Shown in pieces: positions 24,672 through 34,307 of a stretch of DNA of 64,000 bases. Source of the DNA: Aquirickettsiella gammari. GTDB taxonomy: Bacteria > Pseudomonadota > Gammaproteobacteria > Diplorickettsiales > Diplorickettsiaceae. Location of the stretch: contig OY969558.1 in assembly GCA_963701065.1 (NCBI GenBank), positions 434,001 through 498,000 on the forward strand, written 5' to 3'. Both the position numbers and the translations under genes were made by a program. A model generated the notes under the pieces. The model had not been told where the DNA came from and ran no database searches. It saw nothing but the letters and a program-made list of their open reading frames with translations. The first letter of the stretch is position 1. Every line of letters starts with the position of its first letter.

Positions 24672-25904
24672 GTGTTTAATAAGGCAATATTAAAAATAAA
24701 AAATATTTTTAAAAAAAATAAATATAATGTTAACATGTGTGAAAATAAATACAAAAGGCCAACACGAATGCACCCTCTGACGCTTAGAAACTTAAACCTC
24801 TTAAAAAGAAAAAAAGAATTATGCTTAAGCGTGATCAAAAGAAAATCAAAAAATAGTTTATGGCGACAAGTTATTTGCAAAAAAAGAAAACCCAAGCTTC
24901 ATCAATCTGCAAATAAAAACTTATTTTTTAATTGCGCCGAAATGTTAGTCGGCGACCAGTCTCCTAAAAATGAACTTAAAGTAAATCCACTTAAAGATAA
25001 ATTAGCTCATTTAATTCTCGAATGTAATCAGACTGGTAAAGTCGAAAAACTTTATCAAGAATATATTCAAAATAATAAACTCAATGAATGTGCCTATCGC
25101 CATTTCTATAATAAACTATCTGCCAAAATTGAGATTTTAAAAATTATTAGTGTTGATAAAGGCAAAAATATTGCTTTAGTGCCAAATCTAGTAGCTAAAT
25201 TGCTTTGTTTCTTGACCTATTCAGTTGAAATGGCTTCTTCACATGTGCTACGTGCTTTGGGTGCAGGCGCACGTCATGGTATTAATAAAATAAGTGAGGT
25301 GCGAAAAATTCGTAGTGCGAAAAATAAATTGCAGCACTGTATAACAGATCATAAATTTATTAGGTTGCTTAGTATTTTACTGACTACAATGCATGCCTTA
25401 GATATCCCTACTGAGCAAAAAAAAATAGATAGCTTTGTAGATGAACATTTTTTAGATTTTTGGTCTCTGTTTAAAAAACAGGCTAAATTATCCCCTAATA
25501 CTGAGAATTTAAATGGCTTCTGGTCTACTTGCTTATTTATTTATTTTAAAGAATTGAAATCGCCATTATTACAAGATAATTTTGATCAGTGCTTAAATAA
25601 AATGACAGAAACACTAAAAGACGTAGATTATTCGCTCCAGCTTAAAAATATTATGGAAATAAGCCCAGAAAATTATATGGCTTTTTTTCAGTTATTTACG
25701 CGACAAACAGCCGCAGTTCAATGCTATATAACCCAAGTACTTGAACAGTTAGTTCAGGCCGCTAATGCCAGTAAATCTTGTGATTCTCTGCCAAACTTCG
25801 GGATGATAAATAGATTTTATCAGGATAATAATGCTAGCCCTTGCGCGCCCATACCGGCTACTACGTATGCAAAATCTTCACCTCGGTTAATTGCCAGTTG
25901 TTAG
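24672..25904 (+). CDS. Orphan protein with a possible RhoGAP-like region; candidate effector
   Basis: This 410-aa protein starts with GTG at 24672; ATG 24735 is an alternative. The first 90 residues are very Lys/Arg-rich. Residues about 168-350 are helical and read like a RhoGAP fold: IALVPNLVAKLLCFL, SHVLRALGAG (R194 in the place of the arginine finger of GxFRxSG), and FWSTCLFIYFKELKSPLL (283-300), close to the LK.YLReLPePL helix, then the LPxxN-like ISPENYMAFFQLF (330-342). The gap between R194 and the second motif is about 90 residues, longer than usual. No signal peptide. It is flanked by unrelated kdsA and ccmC, and overlaps ccmC by 44 bp. Host Rho-GTPase targeting is inference. Confidence 0.55.
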   Translation: MFNKAILKIKNIFKKNKYNVNMCENKYKRPTRMHPLTLRNLNLLKRKKELCLSVIKRKSKNSLWRQVICKKRKPKLHQSANKNLFFNCAEMLVGDQSPKNELKVNPLKDKLAHLILECNQTGKVEKLYQEYIQNNKLNECAYRHFYNKLSAKIEILKIISVDKGKNIALVPNLVAKLLCFLTYSVEMASSHVLRALGAGARHGINKISEVRKIRSAKNKLQHCITDHKFIRLLSILLTTMHALDIPTEQKKIDSFVDEHFLDFWSLFKKQAKLSPNTENLNGFWSTCLFIYFKELKSPLLQDNFDQCLNKMTETLKDVDYSLQLKNIMEISPENYMAFFQLFTRQTAAVQCYITQVLEQLVQAANASKSCDSLPNFGMINRFYQDNNASPCAPIPATTYAKSSPRLIASC

Positions 25905-26631
25905 CCGAGTTTATTTTAATATTATCTTCTAATACTTTGCAGCGAATATATAATAATAGAACTATAAAATAATAACCTGTAAAGGCGGCTATCATAGCCA
26001 GCAAAGGATACAACATCGATCTCTCAATTAAAGAGGGACTTAAAAGATGGATAGTCGCCCCTTGGTGCAAAGTATTCCACCAGTAGACCGAATAATGAAT
26101 AATAGGGATGTTGGCTAAACCCAACATCAGTAAAACGGCAGTCGCTTTTGCCGCTACTCTAGGTTCCGGGATCGCAGAACGCAAAGCAATAACACCTAAA
26201 TATAAAAATAACAAAATTAATTCCGACGTTAAGCGTGCATCCCAAACCCACCAAGCGCCCCACATTGGCTTTGCCCAAACACTCCCTGTTAACAAGGCTA
26301 AAAAAGTAAACCATGACCCTAAAAATACACTCCCTGAAACAATTAGGTCCGCTAATTTGATACGAAAGATTAAACCTATCACCGCAGCCATTGCCATCAC
26401 CAAATAAATAAATAAGGATAGAAATGCGCTAGGGACATGCACGTAAATAATACGAAATGCGTCTCCTTGCTGGTAATCTGCCGGCGCCAAATATAAACCG
26501 CCTATACTTCCATACGTGCCTAATATCAACACAAAAACAGCTAGAATTGGCAATAAGTAGCCGGCTAAATTATAGAAATGTTTGATAGCAATAAATCGAT
26601 AGACCTTTACCATCCTTCTTTTTTTCATCAT
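25861..26631 (-). CDS. ccmC: Heme exporter/transfer protein CcmC
   Basis: The 256-aa protein has six membrane segments and the WWD heme-binding motif MWGAWWVWDARLTSELILL, with conserved periplasmic histidines (YVHVPSAF and IHYSVYWWNTLHQG). CcmC loads heme onto CcmE in cytochrome c maturation. AAAGGA lies 8 bp before the ATG at 26631. No ccmD follows: the next position is taken by the end of the convergent orphan gene, which overlaps ccmC by 44 bp. Confidence 0.94.
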   Translation of the reverse strand: MMKKRRMVKVYRFIAIKHFYNLAGYLLPILAVFVLILGTYGSIGGLYLAPADYQQGDAFRIIYVHVPSAFLSLFIYLVMAMAAVIGLIFRIKLADLIVSGSVFLGSWFTFLALLTGSVWAKPMWGAWWVWDARLTSELILLFLYLGVIALRSAIPEPRVAAKATAVLLMLGLANIPIIHYSVYWWNTLHQGATIHLLSPSLIERSMLYPLLAMIAAFTGYYFIVLLLYIRCKVLEDNIKINSANNWQLTEVKILHT

Positions 26632-26717
26632 GACACGATTCCTTTAAAAATAAATACGCCCTGTCTATCAATTAATTTATCTAGTAAAAATATCTGCTTT
26701 TAATGAAAAATTTAGCC

Positions 26718-27416
26718 TTAGACAAAAGCAATACCTAAACGTAATATCATACGAATAACCAACGGCGATAAACTGACACTCAGTAACATTAATACACTTA
26801 ACCAAGCTAAAGGCCCATTGGCAGATGAACCCATGCTGGCAAAGCTAACAGCACTGCTGGCAAAAATTAATACCGGGATATAAAAAGGGATTACTATCAA
26901 GACAATTAAGAGCCCACTGTGACGTAGCCCTAATGTTAAGGCACGTGCAATACCCCCCAGAAATATCAAGCTAGGCGTCCCTAAAAAAATACTCCAACAC
27001 AAGGTTTTTAACGCCCTTATCGGTATATATAAGCATAAACTTAAAAATGGCGCCATCACTATCAAGGGAAGGCTTATAGCCAAGCAAAATACCAGTAATT
27101 TAATAAATATCGCTAAGCTTAGAGCATTTGGCGTTAAAATCAATTGCTCTAAATCACCTTCTTTCCAATCATTACGAAATAATTGATCTAACATCAAGAG
27201 CACTAAAAATAAAACAACAATCCAAAAAATTCCGGCTGATATTTTATTGAGCAAAACCGGATCAGGACTCACACTTAAAGGAAATAAAACAATCACTAGA
27301 ATTAAAAATAATAAGGGGTAAATCATATCTTGATAACAACGACAAACCGCTAATAACTCGTATTTTAAATTGACGGTTATTTTAAAGAATAACGGATGGT
27401 CAAACACAGCACGCAT
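26718..27416 (-). CDS. ccmB: Heme ABC exporter permease CcmB
   Basis: The 232-aa protein has six membrane segments and the CcmB features FRNDWKEGDLEQLILTP (about residues 85-101) and a GTPSLIFLGGIARALTLGLR segment. It forms the membrane part of CcmAB, whose ATPase drives release of heme-loaded CcmE from CcmC. It overlaps ccmA by 17 bp and is followed by ccmC after 86 bp. Confidence 0.94.
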   Translation of the reverse strand: MRAVFDHPLFFKITVNLKYELLAVCRCYQDMIYPLLFLILVIVLFPLSVSPDPVLLNKISAGIFWIVVLFLVLLMLDQLFRNDWKEGDLEQLILTPNALSLAIFIKLLVFCLAISLPLIVMAPFLSLCLYIPIRALKTLCWSIFLGTPSLIFLGGIARALTLGLRHSGLLIVLIVIPFYIPVLIFASSAVSFASMGSSANGPLAWLSVLMLLSVSLSPLVIRMILRLGIAFV

Positions 27417-28053
27417 CCAAAAAGATCTTTTTCACTTCTGTCTGCAATGAATAATCTGATTGATGACTGGTAAAAATAACCATCCCGCCTCGATATCTTT
27501 GTTCTTCTATTAAAGAAGCGATTAAAGCAACCCCTTTTTTATCTAACGCGGTAAATGGTTCATCTAGGATCCAACAATCTGCTTTAATGAGCAATAATTT
27601 TGCTAACACCAGGCGTCGTTGTTGACCCACAGAAAGTTGAGCTGTTAAGACATGGGCATGAAGATTTAAATCTAATTTTTCTAACACCTGTTTAATATTT
27701 TCTAATGCCTTTTGTTTGCTCTTGGTTTTTATTAAATCTCTTCTTGCTAAAAACAAATAAAGATTTTCAGCCGGAGTAAGGGCTGCTTTCATCCCTAAAC
27801 GGTGATTAATGTATAATAAATTTTCTGTGAAATGAACTACGTTCTTATCAATAGAAACGCCATTCCAGCTAACATTTCCGCTCAAAGGGACGAGCAACCC
27901 TGCTAATATCTGTAACAAGGTAGTTTTTCCAGTACCATTAGCGCCCATGATATGCAGAATCTGTCCTGAATAAAGCTGAAAAGCTAAGTGCTTAAACAAC
28001 ATTCTCTTATTGCGCTCATATGAGAGTCCTTGCGCTACTAACACGATATCCAC
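27400..28053 (-). CDS. ccmA: Heme ABC exporter ATP-binding protein CcmA
   Basis: The 217-aa ABC ATPase has Walker A GANGTGKTTLL (about residues 37-47), the signature LSVGQQRRLVLAKLLL and Walker B CWILDEPFTALD, and the CcmA-type INHRLGMKAALTPAENL Q-loop region. It is the first gene of ccmABC on this strand. The ccmFGH genes are 20 kb away on the same strand, so the cytochrome c maturation system is split. Confidence 0.95.
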   Translation of the reverse strand: MDIVLVAQGLSYERNKRMLFKHLAFQLYSGQILHIMGANGTGKTTLLQILAGLLVPLSGNVSWNGVSIDKNVVHFTENLLYINHRLGMKAALTPAENLYLFLARRDLIKTKSKQKALENIKQVLEKLDLNLHAHVLTAQLSVGQQRRLVLAKLLLIKADCWILDEPFTALDKKGVALIASLIEEQRYRGGMVIFTSHQSDYSLQTEVKKIFLDACCV

Positions 28054-28358
28054 CCAGTTTTATTAATTTTACTCTATATCCTAAGTATAAACGCATTTAA
28101 ACTTTACTTGTCAGATAATTTGCGTTAATTTTCACTGTAAACTCAAGCTTTACGGTTGGTTGACGCAGTCAAAAAATAGATTAAAATAGCATGGCAAATT
28201 TGCTAATTCATTAAGCTAATAGCGAATTACAACTTTCGAACCCGGTAAGCCCTACTATAGCATTGAATTTATTAAGGTAAATGCTTCTTTATATACAAAC
28301 ATGCAATTAATGCTTACAGTATATTATTCCCTTTTCAATAAACTTAAAGGTTGTTTAC
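28054..28358. other. Divergent intergenic region between ccmA and sohB
   Basis: This 305-bp stretch has no open frame of note. It holds the likely promoter at 28160-28187 and a leader with several short imperfect repeats of AATTTGCTAATT type. The ccmA promoter on the other strand was not clear. Confidence 0.4.
28160..28187 (+). promoter_or_regulatory. Probable sigma-70 promoter upstream of sohB
   Basis: TTGACG (28160-28165) and TAAAAT (28182-28187) are separated by 16 bp. The start would be about 165 nt before the sohB ATG, leaving a long leader, so it could alternatively drive a small RNA. Confidence 0.4.
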
Positions 28359-29351
28359 ATGTCATTTTTCCTCCAATATGCTATTTTTCTAGCTAAGTTA
28401 GGCACTGCCGTACTAGCAATTTTAATCGCAATCGCAGGTATTTTCGCCATTGCGAGGAAAGCCAGGGAACAAACTAAGCATAAATTATGTGTTAAAAAAC
28501 TCAATAAAAGATATCAAGAACTTGCGAACACGCTTAATGCAGAAATTCTCAATAAAAAAGAACGAAAGAAACATAGTAAAGAACTGAAGATTAAATTAAA
28601 GAAAAATGAAAAATTGCTAAAAAAGCGTATTTTTGTCTTAAATTTTCAAGGTGATATCAAGGCTACTGCCGTCAACAGCTTACGTGAAGAAATTACCGCG
28701 CTGATCCAGGTAGCAACCCCTCAAGATGAAGTCGTACTACGATTAGAAAGTGGCGGTGGAATGATTGCACCTTATGGATTGGCCGCTTCACAGCTACAAC
28801 GTTTAAAAGATAAACGCATCCCTTTAACGGTTGCGATTGATAAAATAGCAGCCAGTGGTGGTTACCTAATGGCCTGTGTGGGTGATAAAATCTTAGCCGC
28901 TCCCTTTGCCATCATCGGTTCCATTGGGGTAGTGGCGCAATTACCTAATTTTCATCGTTTTTTAAAAAAAAGAGATATTGACTTTGAGTTATTAACCGCT
29001 GGGGAGTATAAGCGTACCTTGACCCTGTTTGGCGAAAACACGTCAAAAGCACGTAAAAAAACCCAAAACGATCTTGAAGAAGTCCACCATTTATTTAAAT
29101 CATTTATTCAATCTAATCGCAAACAGGTTGATATAAAGCAAGTAGCTACCGGTGCGCACTGGCTTGCTAAAGATGCTTTACCATTAAATTTACTCGATGA
29201 ATTAATAACCAGTGATGATTACTTAAGTCATCTGGCGGCCAGCAATAAAGCTGAAATTTATGAATTACAATATATTACTAAAAAATCAATCAGTGAAAAA
29301 TTAAGCGCTCAGATCCAACTTGCACTGACTAATTTATCCTGGTTTAAATAG
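28359..29351 (+). CDS. sohB: SohB-like inner-membrane peptidase (family S49)
   Basis: The 330-aa protein has an N-terminal membrane helix (about residues 6-30), a charged coiled stretch, and an S49 domain. That domain has LRLESGGGMIAPYG, the nucleophile motif DKIAASGGYLMACVGDKI and the general-base Lys in LTAGEYKRTLT. This Ser-Lys dyad is typical of SppA/SohB signal peptide peptidases, which clear signal peptide remnants or damaged membrane proteins. Its length and single domain fit SohB. It stands alone. Confidence 0.9.
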   Translation: MSFFLQYAIFLAKLGTAVLAILIAIAGIFAIARKAREQTKHKLCVKKLNKRYQELANTLNAEILNKKERKKHSKELKIKLKKNEKLLKKRIFVLNFQGDIKATAVNSLREEITALIQVATPQDEVVLRLESGGGMIAPYGLAASQLQRLKDKRIPLTVAIDKIAASGGYLMACVGDKILAAPFAIIGSIGVVAQLPNFHRFLKKRDIDFELLTAGEYKRTLTLFGENTSKARKKTQNDLEEVHHLFKSFIQSNRKQVDIKQVATGAHWLAKDALPLNLLDELITSDDYLSHLAASNKAEIYELQYITKKSISEKLSAQIQLALTNLSWFK

Positions 29352-29499
29352 ACCACTATTGAATAATAACGGTAAAAATTTAAATTATGGTGTAAGCGTG
29401 ATTCTTAAAATAGATAGTCTAAAAGACTGTATATCTAAGCTATGTCGTTTTGAAACAAGGCTGCAAACTGAAGTTTAAGCATCCAAACAAGCTAGGAAA

Positions 29500-31068
29500 A
29501 TGAGATTTAATCCACTACGTTACGTCGAAAAAAATCTAATGTCTTATTGTAAAGAAATTAGCGCCCTACTTGCGGGTGGCCTGCTAGCATTTGCTTTTGC
29601 GCCCATGGCGATCTACCCGCTGGCTATTTTTTCTCCTGCTTTATTATTATTACTTTGGCTAAATAGCTCAGCAGAACGCGCTTTCGTTCTAGGCTTATTA
29701 TTTGGCATCGGTTTTTATGGCATTGGGGTGTCATGGGTGTTTATCAGCATCCATGAATTTGCTCACACCTCATTATTTTTAGCGCTGCTGATCACCGGGT
29801 TATTTGTTTTTATTTTAGCCCTATTTATAGCCATTCAAGCTTATCTTTTAAATCGTTTTTTCCCCGATAACAATTTAATTAAACTCTATTTAATTTTCCC
29901 TAGCTCCTGGGTATTCACTGAATGGCTACGTAGTTGGATATTGACTGGTTTTCCTTGGTTGTTACTAGGCACAAGTCAAGTAAGCGGACCCCTTCGTGGT
30001 TATGTTCCCATATTGGGTCTATTTGGTCTTAGCTTTTTAATAAGCTTAAGCGCGAGTCTATTTCTTAGCTTATTCTGCCCTTTTTTAAATAAACGTTTCA
30101 ATTGCCAATTAAGTCTTATTAAAAACCCCCGCTTGCGTTTTTTATTTCCTTTACTGGGACTTATCATTTTATGGACCTCAGGTTACGCTTTAAGCTTTGT
30201 CCATTGGACAAAGCTTGTAGGAAAACCTATCCAAGTCAGTCTTATTCAAGCTAATATTCCACAACAAATAAAATGGGAACCTCAATATCTACAAGCTTCC
30301 TTAATACACTATCAACAATTAACGCAATCTCACTGGAATAGCCGACTTATTATTTGGCCAGAAGCCGCTATCCCTCTCTTGCAAGAAAAAGCGGGTTATT
30401 TTCTAAAGCAACTTAATAAACAGGCAAGGCAGCATAAAACGACGATTATTACCGGCATTCCTATCGAAAAAGATTTTCAATACTATAATGCGATGATAGC
30501 GCTAGGTTTGGATCAAGCAAGCTATTATAAACAACGTCTTGTTATCTTTGGTGAATATCTTCCTTGGTGGCTAATATGGGCACATGGTCTTTTAAATCTA
30601 TTAGATATTCCTATGTCTAGTTTTTCACCCGGACCTAAACATCAAGCCCTATTTAGAGTGGCTAATCTAAATTTAGGTCCTTTTATTTGTTATGAAATTG
30701 CCTATCCCAGTTTAGTCCGACAAGCATTGAAAGCAAAGGCACAATTATTACTCACCATTAACGATGATGCCTGGTTTGGCCATTCCTTTGCTTTAGCCCA
30801 ACATTTGCAAATTGGCCAATTTCAAGCCTTAGCAACGGGTCGTTATCTGGCTTTTTTGAGTAATACTGGGATGACAGCTATTGTGACTCCACAAGGAAAA
30901 CTTGCAGGAAAGCTCCCAGCTTTTGAAACAGGCGTATTAACAGCCGCTGTTTTTAAAACCTCAGGGATGACTCCTTGGGTCTATTTAGGCGATGATCCAA
31001 TTATTATCTTTTTAGTGGGATTATGTATCTTATGTTACGCTTATCAAAGATGCCAAAACAAAGCTTAG
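29500..31068 (+). CDS. lnt: Apolipoprotein N-acyltransferase
   Basis: This 522-aa protein has six to seven N-terminal membrane segments and a nitrilase domain (about residues 245-480). The catalytic triad residues are in IIWPEAAIPL (Glu), YYKQRLVIFGEYLP (Lys) and PFICYEIAYP (Cys, with the extra conserved Glu). A C-terminal membrane segment anchors the protein. It adds the third acyl chain to lipoproteins before LolCD export. The start at 29500 has AGGA only 2 bp away; ATG 29539 is an alternative. It ends 180 bp before leuS. Confidence 0.94.
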   Translation: MRFNPLRYVEKNLMSYCKEISALLAGGLLAFAFAPMAIYPLAIFSPALLLLLWLNSSAERAFVLGLLFGIGFYGIGVSWVFISIHEFAHTSLFLALLITGLFVFILALFIAIQAYLLNRFFPDNNLIKLYLIFPSSWVFTEWLRSWILTGFPWLLLGTSQVSGPLRGYVPILGLFGLSFLISLSASLFLSLFCPFLNKRFNCQLSLIKNPRLRFLFPLLGLIILWTSGYALSFVHWTKLVGKPIQVSLIQANIPQQIKWEPQYLQASLIHYQQLTQSHWNSRLIIWPEAAIPLLQEKAGYFLKQLNKQARQHKTTIITGIPIEKDFQYYNAMIALGLDQASYYKQRLVIFGEYLPWWLIWAHGLLNLLDIPMSSFSPGPKHQALFRVANLNLGPFICYEIAYPSLVRQALKAKAQLLLTINDDAWFGHSFALAQHLQIGQFQALATGRYLAFLSNTGMTAIVTPQGKLAGKLPAFETGVLTAAVFKTSGMTPWVYLGDDPIIIFLVGLCILCYAYQRCQNKA

Positions 31069-31248
31069 CGTTAAACCTGCTAAATCACACCCTATCTATT
31101 GGTGAAAGATTGATCTTGCCATAGAATCCAAATAATACGGAAATAGAGTTATTAGATAATTTATGCATATTTTTGAACTATTTTTAACACTGCTGAATTT
31201 AAGACCCCTTTAAAATGAGGCTTAACAAAAAACAAGGTATCTCGCCAC

Positions 31249-33750
31249 ATGCAAGAACAATATCAACCCCTCACCCTCGAAGCCGATATCCAAAAATTTT
31301 GGCAAGAACACCATTGTTTTAAGGTAACTGAAGACCTTAATAAAGAAAAATTTTATTGTCTTTCTATGTTTCCTTATCCGAGTGGTCACTTACATGTCGG
31401 TCATGTACGTAATTATGTATTAGGGGACGTTATCGCCCGCTATCAACGCATGCTAGGCAAAAATGTCTTACACCCAATCGGTTGGGATGCTTTTGGCTTG
31501 CCGGCTGAAAACGCGGCCCTTGAAAAAGGAATACCTCCCGCTGTATGGACCTATACCAATATCCAGCATATGCGAAAACAATTTAAACAACTCGGTTTAA
31601 GCTTTGATTGGAGTCGAGAAATCACGACCTGTAAACCTGATTATTATCGTTGGGAGCAATGGCTCTTTGTTCAGCTATTTAAAAATGGCCTGGTTTATAA
31701 AAAAAGTGCGTTAGTCAATTGGGACCCTATCGATAAAACCGTATTAGCCAATGAACAAGTTATTGGGGGTCGAGGCTGGCGTTCCGGTGCCCTTGTGGAA
31801 CGTAAAGAAATTCCACAGTGGTTCTTAAAAATTACCGCCTATGCAGATGAACTATTACAGGATCTCGATACGTTAGAAGCCTGGCCTGATGAGGTCAAAA
31901 CTATGCAACGCAATTGGATAGGTCGAACGCAGGGCTTAATGATTAGATTTAAACTTAACCACCCTGAACTATCTTCTATCGAAATTTTTACCACGCGCCC
32001 CGACACTTTATTTGGCGCTACTTTCTTAGCAATTTCCCCACAACATCCTATTGCTCGGTATGCCGCTGAGAAAGACCCCAAACTACAAGAATTTATTGAT
32101 CGCCTTCAGCAACTCCCCGTCTCGGAAGCAGCCAATGCCAACGTAGAAAAACAGGGCATAATGATGGATATTACGGCGAACCATCCCTTAAATAAAGAAG
32201 TTTTACCTATCTGGATTGCTAATTTTGTAAAAGCCGATTACGGTTCAGGCGCTATTATGGGCGTACCGGCTCATGATGAAAGAGATTTTGAATTTGCACA
32301 AAAATATCATTTACCGATACGCCCGGTTATCGAACCGGTTGGAGATAAGTTGCCTAATTACCAATTAGCTCCCTTTCTGACGACGGGACGATTAATTAAT
32401 TCAGGTCCATTTACTGGATTAAATTCTGACCAAGCCTCAGTAGCGATTGCGGCACAACTCATAAAAGAACGTCTTGCCGCTCACAAAACGAATTATCGAC
32501 TTCACGATTGGGGTGTCTCGCGACAACGATATTGGGGCACTCCTATCCCGATTATTTACTGCTCTACTTGTGGCGTAGTCCCTGTTCCTGAGGAAGACTT
32601 ACCTGTCATACTTCCAGAAATGGTCCACTTTAGCGGTGTTGGATCCCCCTTAAAGACGATGCCTGAATTTTATCAAACCATTTGTCCTAGCTGTAAACAA
32701 CCGGCTAAAAGAGAAACGGATACCTTAGATACTTTTGTAGAGTCTTCCTGGTATTACGCACGCTTTGCATGTCCTTCGCAAAACAAAGCCATGTTAGATG
32801 ATAGAGCTAAATACTGGACGCCTGTTGACCATTATATTGGCGGTATCGAGCATGCTGTATTACACCTACTTTATGCACGTTTTTTTCACAAGGTATTACG
32901 TGATATAGGTCTTTTGAATTCTAACGAACCTTTTACCGCGCTACTAACGCAAGGGATGGTACTTAAAGACGGTGCTAAAATGTCTAAGTCAAAGGGTAAC
33001 ACGGTTGATCCGGCCCAGCTAATGACACAATACGGCGCTGATACGTTACGTTTATTTATTTTGTTTGCAGCACCTCCTGAACAATCCTTGGAATGGTCTG
33101 ATGCGGGCGTTGAAGGCGCTTATCGCTTTTTAAAACGCTTATGGGCTTTAGCGTATAATAACCCTTGGATTATAGATCTCAATGAAACCCATCAACATAG
33201 CCTCACTCCCCCTATCGTTTGGACCCATGTTCCGAATGAACAGCGCCACTTGCGACGACAAATCCATGAAATCTTACAACTTGCTCGTCATGATTATGAA
33301 CGACAACAGTTTAATACCGTCATTGCCAGTTGCATGAAACTTTTAAACGTACTTCAAACAGCTTCGCAATTATTAACATCCTACACGGATGAGGCGCTCT
33401 GCTCGTTAAAGCAAATTATTTGGCAGGGCTTTAGCATCTTACTGCGTTTACTCGCACCCATTGTCCCACATATTACTCATGCTTTATGGAAAGAATTAAA
33501 ATTTTGTGGCCTAATTGATAAAGCAGCTTGGCCAAAGGTAGCGGCTGACGCCTTAACCGTCGAAGAAATAACTTGGGTCATCCAAATTAATGGTAAATTA
33601 CGTGCAAAATTAACCCTCGATACACATTATGATGACAAAACACTTAAAACGCTGATCCTCAACGATCCGCAAATAAAGCGTTATATTGAAAATCAAACTA
33701 TCAAAAAAATGATCATTGTCCCGAAAAAATTAATTAATATTGTTATTTAA
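31249..33750 (+). CDS. leuS: Leucyl-tRNA synthetase
   Basis: The 833-aa class I synthetase has the HIGH-type motif PYPSGHLHVGHVRNY (about residues 42-56), the CP1 editing domain with TTRPDTLFGATF and GVPAHDERDFEFA, a zinc-like insertion with CSTCG and CPSC, and KMSKSKGN. It charges tRNA-Leu and hydrolyses mischarged products. It leads the leuS-lptE-holA-nadD-rsfS-rlmH block, conserved across gammaproteobacteria, and is 12 bp from lptE. Confidence 0.98.
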   Translation: MQEQYQPLTLEADIQKFWQEHHCFKVTEDLNKEKFYCLSMFPYPSGHLHVGHVRNYVLGDVIARYQRMLGKNVLHPIGWDAFGLPAENAALEKGIPPAVWTYTNIQHMRKQFKQLGLSFDWSREITTCKPDYYRWEQWLFVQLFKNGLVYKKSALVNWDPIDKTVLANEQVIGGRGWRSGALVERKEIPQWFLKITAYADELLQDLDTLEAWPDEVKTMQRNWIGRTQGLMIRFKLNHPELSSIEIFTTRPDTLFGATFLAISPQHPIARYAAEKDPKLQEFIDRLQQLPVSEAANANVEKQGIMMDITANHPLNKEVLPIWIANFVKADYGSGAIMGVPAHDERDFEFAQKYHLPIRPVIEPVGDKLPNYQLAPFLTTGRLINSGPFTGLNSDQASVAIAAQLIKERLAAHKTNYRLHDWGVSRQRYWGTPIPIIYCSTCGVVPVPEEDLPVILPEMVHFSGVGSPLKTMPEFYQTICPSCKQPAKRETDTLDTFVESSWYYARFACPSQNKAMLDDRAKYWTPVDHYIGGIEHAVLHLLYARFFHKVLRDIGLLNSNEPFTALLTQGMVLKDGAKMSKSKGNTVDPAQLMTQYGADTLRLFILFAAPPEQSLEWSDAGVEGAYRFLKRLWALAYNNPWIIDLNETHQHSLTPPIVWTHVPNEQRHLRRQIHEILQLARHDYERQQFNTVIASCMKLLNVLQTASQLLTSYTDEALCSLKQIIWQGFSILLRLLAPIVPHITHALWKELKFCGLIDKAAWPKVAADALTVEEITWVIQINGKLRAKLTLDTHYDDKTLKTLILNDPQIKRYIENQTIKKMIIVPKKLINIVI

Positions 33751-33761
33751 AGTTAGCGTTT

Positions 33762-34295
33762 ATGATTACTCGTTTTTTGCTCTTTTTCAGTCTCTTTTTT
33801 AGCCTCATGTTAAGTGCTTGTGGTTTTCATCTAAGTGGTTATGGTAAGTCTACACTACCCTTTGAGTCACTTTCTTTAGAAACCAGCCAACCTTACAGTA
33901 ATTTTACCAAAGCCTTGCAAAAAGCTTTAGAAAATGTCGGCGTTCATACGACACTCGCAACACCTGCGTCGACTCGATTGCAAATTCTTGCCCAAAACTT
34001 TGCTCGAACTACCACGAGTTTAGGGAATGCCGGACAAACTACCACTTATTTACTGGTTTATACGTTATTATTTCAACTCGTGGATCGCACCGGCAATATT
34101 TTATTAATGCCACAGCAAATCCGGGTCACGCGTAGCTTTTCCATTACTTCTGACCAACTCGATGGTGATCTTAATACAGAAAATGAATTACAAGAAAACA
34201 TGCAGCAAGATATCATTCAACAGATTATAACTCGCTTAGCCTCTCCTCAACTAAGAAGCCGTTTTGCCACAGTGCCTGCTGTCTTTGGGCACTAA
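33762..34295 (+). CDS. lptE: LPS-assembly lipoprotein LptE
   Basis: This 177-aa protein begins with a lipoprotein signal peptide ending in the lipobox LSAC followed by GFHL, the LptE hallmark. LptE plugs the LptD barrel in the outer membrane and helps insert lipopolysaccharide. It sits between leuS and holA with 12-bp gaps, the usual place. Sequence after the lipobox is poorly conserved, as is normal for this family. Confidence 0.92.
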   Translation: MITRFLLFFSLFFSLMLSACGFHLSGYGKSTLPFESLSLETSQPYSNFTKALQKALENVGVHTTLATPASTRLQILAQNFARTTTSLGNAGQTTTYLLVYTLLFQLVDRTGNILLMPQQIRVTRSFSITSDQLDGDLNTENELQENMQQDIIQQIITRLASPQLRSRFATVPAVFGH

Positions 34296-34307
34296 CCGTT
34301 AAATTAT

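Noticed and set aside
24632..24895. An 87-codon frame on the minus strand rich in Phe and Leu that looks like a membrane protein
   Set aside because: It is the antisense shadow of the Lys/Asn-rich N-terminus of the orphan gene at 24672; AAA/AAT codons read backwards give Phe/Ile/Leu. It has no ribosome binding site.
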